A stretch of 64,000 nt of DNA from Cryptomeria japonica (Eukaryota; Streptophyta; Pinopsida; Cupressales; Cupressaceae), in the NCBI RefSeq assembly GCF_030272615.1, contig NC_081408.1, positions 66,538,546 through 66,602,545 on the forward strand, read 5' to 3'. The position numbers and the translations under genes are program-made. The notes under the pieces were generated by a model that did no database searches, was not told where the DNA came from, and was given only the letters and a program-made list of their open reading frames with translations. This document shows positions 10,987-22,246 of the stretch, one piece after another; position 1 is the first letter of the stretch; every line of letters starts with the position of its first letter.

Positions 10987-12110
10987 CTTATCAATTCCTC
11001 CAAAGGCTTCTATTGACTCTTAGGGTCTCCTTAAACACTCATAAAAATCCAATTACAAATCTAACCTACCCTCATCCATACAAAACAAGCTCTTGTATAC
11101 TGTCAAACTGTGACAATCACAAAGCAAATTTTTGGACAGTCATAAATCCTCATGAATGGATTGGCTTCCTTGGTCACTTAACACTTGGATCAAACCAAGG
11201 GGTCCATAACACATCCCTCTTTTTATTTAAAACACCATTCAAACACCTATATTTCATTTACACCACTCAAAACTATTGAAATCATTGTATTTCCAGAATA
11301 TGGTACTATCAATCAACAATTTGTCATTATTTTGCACATGAAAAAGTGAACATGGATCCATGAAAGTAATATATATATATATATATATACAATTTTCCTC
11401 TTTTCCACCAAGATTTTGCCTTTGATAAACTTGGAATGGAGGGACATTTTATATTCTCACTATTTACCCTAGTAGGGTATTGAAAGTGTTTTACAAAATT
11501 TGTTAGATCTATCACAAAACTTGATGGAAAGAAATGAAACAAAGATTAGAGTACTAGGGATTCACCCACCTATCATCATAAAATTCTTCCCAATGCAAAT
11601 AAATAATTTTTCAATAAGAAAAACAATTGATATAAGACCGTTGTTTCTAAAACACACAAGAAAGTGTAGGAAATCTCAACTTTTACTGATATTCTTTCTT
11701 AATACATGGAAACCAACCTTACATTGAATGAGGAAAATAATTTATAATGTCCTCCAATATTTGAAAATGGTTACAACCACCCTTTCAACTTGTTTTTAAC
11801 AAACTCACTCCTAATTACCCTCAGAATGCAAAAATTTGCTTTGTCAACTTTGACAATTTTGCTCCAAATTGAACATAGACCTAATCTATGACTTCCATGA
11901 CTCCATAGTGATTAAAATAGGTCCAAATACAAAAAAAATACCCTTATACATCATAAAATACTTTACATGACTCTTGACACACATTATCAACATAATGGCA
12001 ACTTTTGACTCAAAACCCTATCTAATGACCTCAAAGACACTTATTACATAAATAATGGTCATGATTGAAATTATTACATAAAATTAACTCAAAATAATTA
12101 TAATATTTCA
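10987..12110. other. Non-coding spacer
   Basis: AT-rich sequence downstream of E1. The only structure seen is a short (AT)n run at about 11369-11388. Small open frames here show no domain, and I see no transposon termini. Confidence 0.5.
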
Positions 12111-12884
12111 TCATGGCATCATTAAGGTATGAAGACATATTAGGTGCTCCTGCACCATTCTTGTAAAAGTCACTGACATTATAAGACTGGCAAAAAACTC
12201 ATTTCTCACATCTGCAAACTCCTTCTCATCTTCACCCAGCTTAATCAGATTATCTCTTGTGCACTCAAAAGCTTCATTTAAAATGCAAACCATAGTAGAA
12301 GTGGGACATTTAGAGTCAGATGAATTGTAATCACTAGAACCCAGCTTTGACTGGACATATTTCAGATCTCTATTAGTAACTAGTTTACAATTTTCATGCT
12401 CAAAAGCCTTATTTGAAGCACAATTCCTATCACCCATACCATCATAAAGAATTCTGGGGCAAATTTTTTTTCCATCAACATCTATCTGGCAAATGGACCT
12501 CTTGATGCTAGATTTTAGATGAATTGGTAGCATATGGAGAAAATCCACTAGGAATGAAACCCCACCAATGGCCACTTCAACCATTGTCTTACTATGTTGG
12601 AATGCGCTTGAGGAGAACAACAATTTTAGACTAGAAATTTATCTATCCACCCTCACAAAAATACATAACACGTGTCAAAATGTGGCTTTTTCTAAGATTA
12701 CTATAATTCTCCACAATCACATTATTGTGGGAGCAACACTTAACAAATCCATAGATGATTCTCAGCCTCTTTGCAGGGGGCACCAATGACCACTTTTTAG
12801 CATTCATATATGAGGTTACAACATATTTTTGCTTCAATTTAGCTTTGTTCATCAATGATTCATACAAAAAAATTTCCCTAACAT
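12111..12884 (-). pseudogene. Exon-like remnant of an unrecognised gene, downstream block
   Basis: Two overlapping minus frames look protein-like. One (12884 to about 12645) reads ...AKKWSLVPPAKRLRIIYGF... to ...ILTRVMYFCEGG. After a shift near 12600 the second (to 12111) reads ...KTMVEVAIGGVSFLVDFLH... and stays open for 170 codons. A T-rich acceptor-like TTTAAAATAG sits just upstream. Composition is mixed rather than low-complexity, unlike the surrounding AT desert. No known domain was recognised. A frameshift and stop codons mean it is a pseudogene fragment if it is coding at all. Confidence 0.3.
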
Positions 12885-12947
12885 CTATTTTAAAGCAAAG
12901 CAAAGAAATGGAAAGTGAAATATAAATTGCTATTTATATCTACTTAC

Positions 12948-13210
12948 TGTAGGGATGAGGCTCCAATGCCCAAACAAACCAACATAAAAAGATACTAAGT
13001 TTTTTACATCCATATAGAAATTTACACTGTTAAATTGAATCGCAAAGCATTCAAACAAGTCTGAAATATAAGCTTGACCTATATTTAAGAATAACCACGG
13101 ATGCCCAAGTAACTCAGGGTCATTTTCTTGGCCATTTAATAGGTTTTCTTTCCAAGGAAGAACTAAAGTTAATGAAGGTCCTACTTTTATCATCCATCTA
13201 GTGCTCTCCT
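12948..13210 (-). pseudogene. Exon-like remnant of an unrecognised gene, upstream block
   Basis: An 88-codon open stretch (KVGPSLTLVLPWKENLL... to GLFGHWSLIPT) is bounded by an acceptor-like TTAATCAG and an exact GTAAGT donor (ACA/GTAAGT). The gap to the next block is 63 bases, short for a plant intron, and the phases do not agree without an indel. It may be part of the same lost gene as 12111-12884, or a retroelement fragment. No family recognised. Confidence 0.3.
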
Positions 13211-13631
13211 GATTAAGCAATGGTCAAATTTACTATTTTATTCTTTTACAAGTGTGAACCTAGTTTCTTCTATAATTTACTTGGGGTTCTTTTATATTTC
13301 ATAGGCTACTCATGGTAGGAAATTTCCATGAGAATTCTTATATTTCATACATGATATATTTATCATGTCAAATATTTTGATGTTCTTTTATTTCAATTTT
13401 CAATTTCTATTGTAAAAATTCAATGGAAAATTTAAAAATCTTGTAAAAAGTGATTCATAGAAAATTGTGTGGTACTTTATTGTATTAATAAAACACATTT
13501 GCTTGTCATAAAATTAGTTATTTTTGTCAGATTAAGAACAAATTATAAATTGAAAGTAATAACATCAACCAAACAACTGTAACAATATCATGACAACAAC
13601 ACTACCAAGACCAACATCAACAAAACAACTG

Positions 13632-13790
13632 TAGCACATTACAACAGTTTTCATCACAGCTGTAGTCCATTACAACATGCGTTACACAAGTTTTCATCAT
13701 AGTTGTAGTCCATTACAACATGCATTACAATAATTTTTCATCACAATTGTTGCCTATTACAACATTATTTTATCATAGCTATTTTCAAAG
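13632..13790. repeat. Imperfect tandem repeat, units of about 32-45 bp
   Basis: Four successive variants of AGTCCATTACAACATGC...TTTTCATCATAGTTGT follow head to tail. Units differ in length by an insertion in the middle. No coding content. Confidence 0.6.
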
Positions 13791-14573
13791 TAAGCACAAT
13801 GAAAATATTTTTTGAGTTACATAACATGTAAAAATTAAAAAGGAAATTTGATGTATCGAAAAAATCAAGGAATATAAATTTAATATAGTTTATAATTTTT
13901 TTAAAATTTTAGTTTTATGTCTTATGCTATTATTTAGGTTTTCCTTTTTTTTAATTCTTGTTATGTTTTTAAAAATGATTAACTATAATCTAAATTAAGT
14001 AAGACTAAGGATAACATTAACTAGAATTAATTTATAATTTTTTAAAATAATAATAAGTAATTTAAATTATGTTTCACATTGTAATTAATTAGAATATGTT
14101 TATTTAATTGGGTTAAGATTTAGAATTATAATTAAAATTATATAAAATTATTTTAATTAAATAACTACTGAATTTTAGCATTGAAAAATAGAAAATAGAA
14201 AATAGAATTTATTATTTTTTATAATTAAATAATTATAAATATTTTAATGAAATCTATTATAATTTCAATTTTAGAAATAATTATTTTAAAATTTTAAAAT
14301 AATTTAATTTTTAAAATTTAAGAATTTTTAATTAGGATTATAAGCTGGTGAGGTCACAAATTGGGGATCTCATCCTCATATAACAATGTTAAGGCTCACA
14401 ACAATAACACCACCACTACCTAAGAAGAACCCATATTATTTTTTATTTTTAATTCCACTTAACACAAATAATTTTTATAAATCTAATTTAATTATGATAA
14501 TAATAGATAATATAATAATAATTAAATCTTATTTGTAATACAATAAATATAATATAATTTCATAAATAGTTAT
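13791..14573. other. AT-rich spacer
   Basis: Very AT-rich with many short poly-A and poly-T runs. No ORF, terminal repeat or RNA gene seen. Confidence 0.5.
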
Positions 14574-14602
14574 TACATACATACATACATACATACATAC
14601 AT
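14574..14602. repeat. (ACAT)n microsatellite at the C1 breakpoint
   Basis: About seven tetranucleotide copies. The Copia reading frame of C1 stops matching its relative C3 exactly where this run begins. Confidence 0.85.
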
Positions 14603-16319
14603 CTTCATTTAACTTGTTTCTGAACACCCATTTAGTACCTATAACATTCTTGTTTACTAGTCAGGGTACTAGGGTCCAAGTGTTGTTCTTCTCAATTTGA
14701 TCCAATTCCTCCTCCACAGCTTTAACCCAGTGATCATCACCAAATTCCTTCTTATCACTTCTAGGTTCAAAGGTGGAGATCATACAAGAGTTTTCTCTTA
14801 TTCTTGTTCTTGTTAGTACTCCAACATCCTTATCCCCAATAATTTGTTTAGGACTATGATTCAATCTCACATGCCTAGGAATAATATAATCATTCTCTTC
14901 AGGTTCAACATCTTCATTATCATTTTCTTCTGAATTTATTTGTTCCGATTGAACAAGTACATCAATAATTGCTTTACCCATTTCTAATTTAATAGTTTGA
15001 GGTTCTGAAAGTGAAAGGCAAGGATCTTCATCCTTTTTGTCTGAATTGGTTCCTTCTGAGACTTCAGGACATTCATCTATATGAACATCAGCACTCTCAA
15101 CAATTCTCTTTGTCTGATTGTTGAAGAATTTATAGGCCTTACTCTTGGTGGAATAGCCAATAAATATGCCTTCATCACTCTTAGCTTCAAACTTTCTTAT
15201 GTAATCACCTCTTTCAATAAAACATTTGCTTCCAAATATCTTAAAATAGCTAACATCGGGTGATCTTTCATACCAATATTCATAAGGGTTCTTGTCCTTA
15301 CCTCTTTTCACTAGAACTCGGTTCATTGTGTAGACAGTTGTACTTATAGCTTCTTTCCAAAATGTTTTTGGTACACTTCCTTGTATCAGCATAGTCCTAG
15401 TAGCTTCAACCATGGACTGGTTGTTTCTCTCTGCTATATCATTATGTTGTGGTGTCCTTGGTACATAAAGTTGCCACTTGATACCATTCTCATCACAGTA
15501 ATTAGTGAATTCCTCAAGGGTAAATTCACCACCTTGATCTGTTCTCAGACATTTTATCTTTTTGCCACTCTCTTTCTCAGCTAAGGCCCTAAATGCCTCA
15601 AATTTACCAAAAGCTTCATTCTTATCCTTCAAGAATGTGACCCACATCATCCTTGAACAATCATCAGTGAAGATCATGAAATTTATATCACCTTGAATGC
15701 TTCTTGTTCTTATTGGTCCACATGGATATGTATGAACCAAATCTAACAAGTGCTCCACTGAGAAGGAATTGTTCTTGAAAGTTGAAGAAGTCATCTTTCC
15801 TAATTGACATTCTTTACAAAGAGCATTAATTGGTTTGTCTAGTTGAGGCAGACCTCTTGCTGTCTTAGAATTGCTTACTTTAACAATATTGTCAAAATTT
15901 CTATGACAAAATCTCTTATTCCAAAGCCAGCTATCATCTATGTTTTCAATCAAATAGTTGCTAACTTTAGGATTAAGATGAAATAAACTACCTTTGGTTG
16001 GTTTCCCAGTTGCAATCAATTCACCTTTGTTGTCAAATATTTTGCACGTACCCTTTCTAAACTCCAGTGGGTATACTTTGTCATTAAGTTGTGCCGTACT
16101 TAGAAGATTGTGCTTTAAGTCTTCAACCCAATAGACATCGTCAACATTGCTCTTCCCATTAAGAGAAATATATCCCTTACCTTTAACCATAGAAGGTGAG
16201 TCATTGCCAAATCTAACAACATCACCATAAAATTCCTTCAGTGAAAGAAATTTGCTCCAATCATCAGTCATGTGATGTGAATAACCAATATCAATGATCC
16301 AATCATCAGAGTTATCCAT
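14603..16319 (-). pseudogene. pol: C1 pol: protease, integrase and truncated reverse transcriptase (Copia)
   Basis: ATG at 16319 opens 552 codons to a TGA near 14660; the frame reads on past it (NKNVIGTKWVFRNKL, the start of Copia RT) to the truncation. Protease: WIIDIGYSHHM with catalytic D10, where the usual S/T of D-S/T-G is Ile. GAG-pre-integrase: residues about 100-175, with W-N-K-R-F-C-H in place of W-H-x-R-x-G-H, so the first zinc-site His is Asn; C168 and C171 remain. Integrase core: D219 or D220 (FTDDCSR), D261 (RTDQGGEF) and E297 (DIAERNN), spacing D-35-E. A linker rich in E, D, N and S follows, then the RT entry HWVKAVEEELDQIEKNNTW. The long open frame suggests fairly recent decay, but the altered protease and HHCC site argue against activity. 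Confidence 0.92.
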
Positions 16320-16337
16320 CCTAGATACTAGTGCCTT

Positions 16338-17340
16338 CTAATCTGATATTTCTTCCTTAATAGCTACAAACAAAATATCTGCACTAGCATCATCATCAGA
16401 TTCTTCATCAATAATACCACTGTCAATAGCTACAAGACAATCTCTCTTGCCTTTACCCTTATAATTCTTAAATTTTTCTCCCTTGTATTCATTTTCAACA
16501 TTAGGGCAATTAGTTGCTATATGACCAATCTTGTTGCATGCAAAACATTTTAAAGGTAGCTTACCTCTATATTTATGAGTGCCTCTAGGAAATAGTTTTG
16601 CCAACAATGCTTCAAGTTCCACTAAGTTGTCTTCTTCATCAGCATCTTTGTTGGATCTATATTCATAGCTATGACTAGTATCTCTACTTTTTCTCACAGA
16701 TGGGTTAGAGACAAAATCTATGATGCAGATTCTGATTTCTGTACACTACCATCATAGCCATTTAGTTCAAAAGTAGTAAGTTTGCCAATAATAGAGTCAA
16801 GAGATACTCTAGTTTTGTCAATGGACTTCAGCTCCTGAATAGTTGCAACTCAGATACCATAGCCACTAGCAGGGTTCTCAGTACCTTACCAATTACTATG
16901 ACATCTTCCACTTTCCCTCCTGCACTCTTTATTTTACCAACTATCTCTTTTATCCTTTGACGATACTGCTGGATATTCTCACCTTCAGACATTCTCATGT
17001 CATCAAACTATCCTCTTAGACTCTCCTCTTTAGCAATCTTAACATGTTCATCACCACTATAAATCTCTTCAAGTTTATTCCATACTTCATATGCAATTTC
17101 AAGACCATGAACATCTACATATTCAACAGCAGATAGGGAACTGATAATAGCCTTTAATTAATGATTATTTTCTTGTTGTTCTTTCTTTTGATCATTAGTT
17201 GGGGTTCTAGTAGGTGTAATATACTTAGTTTCTATATGATCCCAATACTGACTACCAAGACTCTTAATGTAAATCTTCATTCTATCGCTCTTTATTCTCT
17301 AGTTATCTTTGTTAAACTTTGGACCTTCTTTATTCATCAT
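16338..17340 (-). pseudogene. gag: C1 gag (UBN2 type, one zinc knuckle)
   Basis: ATG pair at 17335-17340 begins a gag-like frame with the Copia pattern of a KFN...R.K.YI opening, then Y.VWNKLEEIYSGDEHVK and a MRMSEGENIQQY block. Frameshifts and stops interrupt it between about 16700 and 17330. The last 119 codons are open and hold one intact knuckle, CFACNKIGHIATNC, followed by a Lys-rich and then an Asp/Glu/Ser-rich tail. It ends 18 bases before the pol ATG, so gag and pol were probably one polyprotein, as is usual in Copia. Confidence 0.85.
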
Positions 17341-17398
17341 GATCTACAAGATCTTTTCCTCAAGCTGTTAGGATTTTAGATTAAAGAGGACTTGACAA

Positions 17399-17410
17399 GC
17401 TCCAATACCA
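17399..17410 (-). promoter_or_regulatory. C1 primer-binding site (degenerate)
   Basis: The minus strand reads TGGTATTGGAGC against the standard TGGTATCAGAGC: two transitions, two bases from the LTR end. Confidence 0.8.
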
Positions 17411-17412
17411 AT

Positions 17413-18841
17413 TGATGGTATGATGAAAGAATAAGTATATGGTAGAATACTGAGAGGGTGGGTGAATCAGTATACTAAAAAACTAATACAAAGTTCCCAA
17501 ACTCAAATTCAACCACACAAAGTAAACTTATCACAGTCAAGTTCAATATTCATAAGAATACTTGACATCAACCAGTTTGACTGTCATGACAACTTAATAG
17601 TAAACAACTTCAATCTTTGTAAACATCAACAATACTTAATCATATCTCGACATATTCATCACTCAATGCTTCTAGTTATCATGCCTTATCAGAAGTTAAT
17701 CAGATCAACCAAATATGATCATAACCACAAAAACATTCACCACTTAACACAAATGTTTATACGTGGAAAACCCAAATAGGTAAAAACCATGGTGAGATAA
17801 GACTCACAAGGATAGCTATCTAAACTCTTCTGAAGTTTTCCCTTTTAGGAGCCAGGCCTATTAAAGATTTACAATAAGTCATGTTAAGAACTAATTCTGG
17901 TTAGAAATCACCCGGTTAAGGGATTTACAAATATGCCTTGATAAAAAGAACAATACCCTGTTAGGAGTAACCTCACTGGAGGATTTAAGAATCCAAGCTA
18001 ATGGACCACCTTGTTAGAGGATTTAATAAGTAACCAAGCTTGTTAGAGCTTACCCGGTTAAGGGATTTCACATTTTTTGTAATTGTTAGAAGACAACAGG
18101 TTTTCTTGATCTGTCTGAATATAACTACATTTTCTTGATCAGATCCTTTTAAGCTTCAATTTGCCTTTACTCAAAGTGCAAATCCATTCGCCAATTAGGC
18201 AACTACACACTCAACAAGTTTCTACCAATCTTGCCAACAAATTTTACAAACAACTTCATCTACCTTAAATACAAATCAATTAGGTTGGTAACACAGCAAA
18301 AACCTAATTCTCATCATCGAGATTAAAAACAAGATAGTACAATCTTGACCGTTACAAATCATAAGAATCTCTTCACATTCTTTAAGAAAATTCCAACCAT
18401 TCCATGATCACTGCTTCATCGGATTTTGTAATTCATCATGCGTTATGCATTAGATGCAATCCACTTTGCTCCTTCCCAAGATATCAAAAAAATGTGCCAA
18501 AACAATTTGAACTTATCCTCATACAATGATCACATGTGCCTCCTTCATTACCACTTATTAGATAATAAACCAACAAACTTGATCAGTTAGGGTTTAAAAA
18601 AAATAACAAGTAGGGTTTACCGGTTATATTGCATAGAAAGGTTTAACCCTTTACACCAGTTTACTGTTTCAACTCACAAACTTAACATACCGGTTTACAA
18701 CATCTTCCACAAAGCTCTTCCTACTAGTTACTAGCCAATATCAAAAACAACAATATCAACTATAACATAAATACCATTACTGGTTCAATTGACATCAATG
18801 ACAACATATCATTAATGCAATCTATATACAAAATGCCAACA
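17413..18841 (-). repeat. C1 5' LTR (1429 bp)
   Basis: TGATGGTATGATG...ATGCCAACA on the plus strand, homologous to the C3 LTR at 59192-60556 over its length. Shared pieces include the ACTGGTTGACTG/GTTTGACTGTCATG region, a series of CCTGTTAGG-like repeats and the outer end. A GAGAGGGTGGGTGAATCAGT motif lies near its 3' end on the minus strand. Confidence 0.85.
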
Positions 18842-18932
18842 AACTAAAATTGCCAATAGTCGCGGTATTTAAATTCCTCACATCTTTGATCATGAGGAAA
18901 CACAAACCATTGGACCCATCTTGTCTTTAATC
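18842..18932 (-). repeat. G1 left LTR fragment, outer piece
   Basis: Matches about 35860-35938 inside the right G1 LTR (for example CACATCTTTGATCATGAGGAA against CTCATCTTTGATCATGGGGAA). It is cut on the left by C1 and on the right by C2. Its last five bases, TAATC, are the C2 target duplication. Confidence 0.75.
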
Positions 18933-19997
18933 TGTTGGTATTTTGGTATGGTTTTGTCATTGATGTCAACACCAACTAAAACACTAGCACTTTGGTGATC
19001 TAGCAGCATTCACTGGCAAGCAAGTAACTATTGCACAGTTACTTGTATATGGTTCACTGACAGGATATAATGTTCACTGACACCTGGAATAATATGGAAA
19101 ACACTTGGTAATGTCAAAGACATCGTGTGGACACTTTTTTTTGAAGAATTAATCATTGGTATATTCATATTTACATATTTGCCTTTATTGACAAATAGGT
19201 CCAGGGTTACCTAGGATTACACCGGTAGGTTTATCTTTTCCGGATCAGCATGGCACGCTATGGGGATGATTTAATATTGGTGTAAATGCATTAAGCTGAC
19301 AAGTTTAATTAGTTATTGCATCAGATATTATATTGTTTGTAAAATTTTTTATTGTAATATCTTGTAGAGCCGACCTACTAGAATTGGTCTTAGGTTATGG
19401 TATAAATGTAAGATCTTATTTGTAAGATCGAATGTGGAATGCGAAAAAGAATTGTGTGAATGTATATGTGAGATTAAATAGAGGTATACATGAAGACATC
19501 ATTTGAAGGTGAAGCTAGGTTTTTATGAAAGCATATTAGCATTACACCGGTACTGAATCCAGCATATGAAGATGCTATTCTATGCAGTACATTCTTATTG
19601 GATTTAACCATCCAACTGTAGTCAGTGTGACTCCCATTTTTGTGATTGAGCAGTGAGCTCTAGGCTATTGGCCTTTTCGCATATGCAGACCCCATTTATG
19701 TACACTTCCTATCTACAGTAGTATCATCTGATTATGGGTAAGGTTTCCCACTATGGTTTTTCCCCTTACAGGGTTTCCATGTACAAATATTGGTGTTATG
19801 TTTTGTGGATGACTTTATGTTTATGTTTCATGCATTAATCTTTACTGGTATAGCAATTTACTATTAACACTGTCTACCAACACACTTAACTAGTTTATTG
19901 GTATTAAGCATTAAGTTGGTTAAGTGGTTTTTGGTTTGAATTTATTAGACAACTGATTCAGCCCCCACCCCCTCTTAGTTGTCTCCGAGACCTAACA
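18933..19997 (+). repeat. C2 5' LTR (1065 bp)
   Basis: Near-identical to 28337-29380, with the primer site directly after it. It carries CTGATTCAGCCCCCACCCCC near its 3' end, a variant of the motif shared by the other LTRs. Confidence 0.93.
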
Positions 19998-19999
19998 AT

Positions 20000-20011
20000 T
20001 GGTATTAGAGC
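20000..20011 (+). promoter_or_regulatory. C2 primer-binding site
   Basis: TGGTATTAGAGC, one transition away from the initiator Met consensus, two bases after the LTR. Confidence 0.85.
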
Positions 20012-20053
20012 TTAGTCCTCTTTTGCAAAAGTTTAACAACTTGAGGAGATCCA

Positions 20054-21146
20054 ATGTCTACTAATTATTTCAGGAAGGATAGTCCTAAACTTGATGGAAC
20101 CAACTATGGGATATGGAAGATCGGGATGGAGACATGTCTGAATTGCATTGGTAAAGACATCTACGAAGTTACAAAGAATGGTTATACTGCTACTGTAGTT
20201 GGTCAAACTACTCCAACTACCTTAGCTAAAGATGAGGAGAATGATTGCAAAGAAAGAGAAGCAGTTTTGAGCGCATTATCAGATCAAAAAATCATGGGAT
20301 TATCAGATAGGTCTACTGCTAAAGCTATTTGGGATCATTTGGAAACACTGAATGAAGGAGATTCCATAGTCAAGATTGCAAAACTTGAAAGCTTCTGAGT
20401 CAGATATGAACATCTGAAAAATGGAAGAAGATGAAAGGATTTCTGCTTTTATGGAAAGAGTAAATGAAATTGTTTTGGGTATTAAATGTTGTGGAGGAAC
20501 CTTAAGTGAGGATGAAATTGTTTCAAAAATTGTAATAGGATTGCCACCGAAATATAAAATGAAGGTTACTACTATAAATGGGTTGAGAATAATGCCTAAT
20601 ACATTAGTAACTAGGGACACATTTATTGGAAAACTTTCAGCCTTTTAAATTGAGGAATTTGGTCTTGTTGCTATTATAAAGACAGATTTGGCCTTTAAAG
20701 CATCAACATCATCTGCTCCATCATTTGACAAATCAGATTGGAAAGCCTTCTATGCAAGAGAACTTGAAGAAACTAGGAAGAAAAATGAAGAGCTTGAAGA
20801 ACTTGAAGCACTATTTGCAAGGAAAATGCCAAAAGGTCCAGTTGGAAGTAAGTATGAAGGTAAAGCACCCTTTAAATGTTTCAACAGCAATAAGATTGCT
20901 CATATGGCTTCGAGATGCCCTGATAGACATGGTAGACTAAGAGAAGAAGCTAGAAGAACATACAAGCCTAATCTTGAATATCAGAAATACATATTTTAGA
21001 AGAACAAAGACAAATCCTGTTACATTGCTAATGAAGGAGTGACTGATGATTCTGATGAGGATCCAGTAGACAATGGATGGGTTTTTGTTGCTATAATAGA
21101 AGATCAATCGGCACCTACTACTCAACCGGTAGAGCAAGGAACATAA
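20054..21146 (+). pseudogene. gag: C2 gag (Copia UBN2 type)
   Basis: ATG at 20054 starts MSTNYFRKDSPKLDGTNYGIW, with the hallmark L-D-G-T-N-Y-x-x-W of Copia gag. It continues with AKAIWDHLETLNEGD, an ERISAFMERVNEIV block and a KIVIGLPPKY motif. A stop near 20396 and a one-base insertion in the A run near 20410 split the frame; another stop lies near 20646. The zinc knuckle at about 20876 reads CFNSNKIAHMASRC, with the second Cys lost to Ser. An acidic tail ends at a stop near 21146. RNase H sequence follows at once, so the polyprotein's middle was deleted. Confidence 0.88.
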
Positions 21147-21148
21147 AG

Positions 21149-21186
21149 GTAAAATGTAAGGAACATATTACTATATATTGTGATAA
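21149..21186 (+). pseudogene. pol: C2 RNase H remnant, left piece
   Basis: About 12 codons in a different frame from gag read KCKEHITIYC, the lead-in to the Copia RNase H motif (I/F)-C-D-N-T. The E2 insertion falls in the next codons and the reading continues at 27750. Its last five bases, GATAA, are the E2 target duplication. Confidence 0.75.
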
Positions 21187-21992
21187 TGTTAGGTTCCCAT
21201 AGATACTAAGAGGGGGTGTGAATCAGTATCTAACTGGTAATAAGAATTTCTTAAGTTAAAACATGCAGAACATAAAATAATAGTGTACCGGTATGCAAGA
21301 ATTAATGTAATAAATAGAATCAGAAATATCCACATGAAAAGCACACCATAACACAAGATGTTTAACGAGGAAAGTCGGTGTGGGAAAAACCTTGGTGGGA
21401 TTTGTGACCCACAATATTCACTCACTGGCCAATAAGAGAATATTACTTACAATAGGGGCCTGCACATGCAGGAAGGCCAACTGCCTAGAGGTCACTGCTC
21501 AATGGGAAGTCACATTGACTTACAATAAGGATTATACTAATCCAATGACTTGTACTACTTTACAATAGCATCTCCAATGCTACATTTAGTACCGGTTCTT
21601 TCTCTATTCTTTACATATACCCTTAACCTATAATTCACACATTAGGTCTGCCTAATAATTTTCTTTATGCTTGCTACATTACTTTTTTAAATGTCTACAA
21701 TGATCTCCTTTATATACAAGAGTCATTTTACAGTTTTCCAAGTTGGCTTACAATAATAAACAAAATATTACATAACAAAAATCCTATCGGCCTCTATGCC
21801 AGTATACATGTTTTCTTCTGTACCGGTGTTGGTGCTGGTGTAGAGTGATCTGTTGATGCTGGTGCACTGTCTTGCCTGTGTAATTCTTTGCTAGTATGAT
21901 GTCTTGCTGGTGCCATAGTATTGCAAGGTTGCCATCAATGACAAAACCTTCAATCATATACAATGTCTCATTGGAGTGTCCATATGCCAACA
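21187..21992 (-). repeat. E2 3' LTR
   Basis: TGTTAGGTTCCCATAG...CATATGCCAACA on the plus strand; mate of 26937-27744 with few differences. Frames inside it are conserved only because the LTRs are homologous. Confidence 0.93.
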
Positions 21993-22007
21993 ATCTCCCC
22001 CTTTGGC
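21993..22007 (-). promoter_or_regulatory. E2 polypurine tract
   Basis: ATCTCCCCCTTTGGC on the plus strand, i.e. GCCAAAGGGGGAGAT directly before TGTTGGCATATGG on the minus strand. The same tract occurs at C3 and E3. Confidence 0.85.
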
Positions 22008-22246
22008 ATTGATGGCAACACTCATGAGAAATTTCAAAAAGTGTCCAAAATGTGTAGTCCAAAAAGTTTACCAAAAATGTTTACCAAAAATATGAGGCCT
22101 TCCCCTGAGCATATGATTCCTGTCTTTGAACTTTCTCATCCTACTACTCCCCCTTTGGCATCAATGACAAAGGTTGTCAAGATGTTAGTAGAGTTTGTAG
22201 TTATATCTTATCCATATCCTCAACCCTGTAGCTGGCTAGTTATTAT

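Larger units (their letters stand above)
14603..18841 (-). mobile_element. C1: truncated Copia retrotransposon (3' half missing)
   Basis: On the minus strand the order is LTR (17413-18841), initiator-Met-like primer site, gag, protease, integrase and the very start of reverse transcriptase. The sequence then ends at a microsatellite. RT core, RNase H, polypurine tract and 3' LTR are absent. The LTR and the overlapping pol segment match C3 (59192 onwards), so the two belong to one family. With the far end deleted, no target duplication can be tested. Confidence 0.88.

Noticed and set aside
10834-11016. A 60-codon ORF with a hydrophobic start
   Set aside because: It lies mostly in the E1 3' LTR and crosses its end; homologous LTR sequence in the 5' copy does not keep it.
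13632-13790. Tandem repeat considered as a CRISPR array
   Set aside because: Units vary in length and are contiguous with no unique spacers; a plant-like setting also makes CRISPR implausible.
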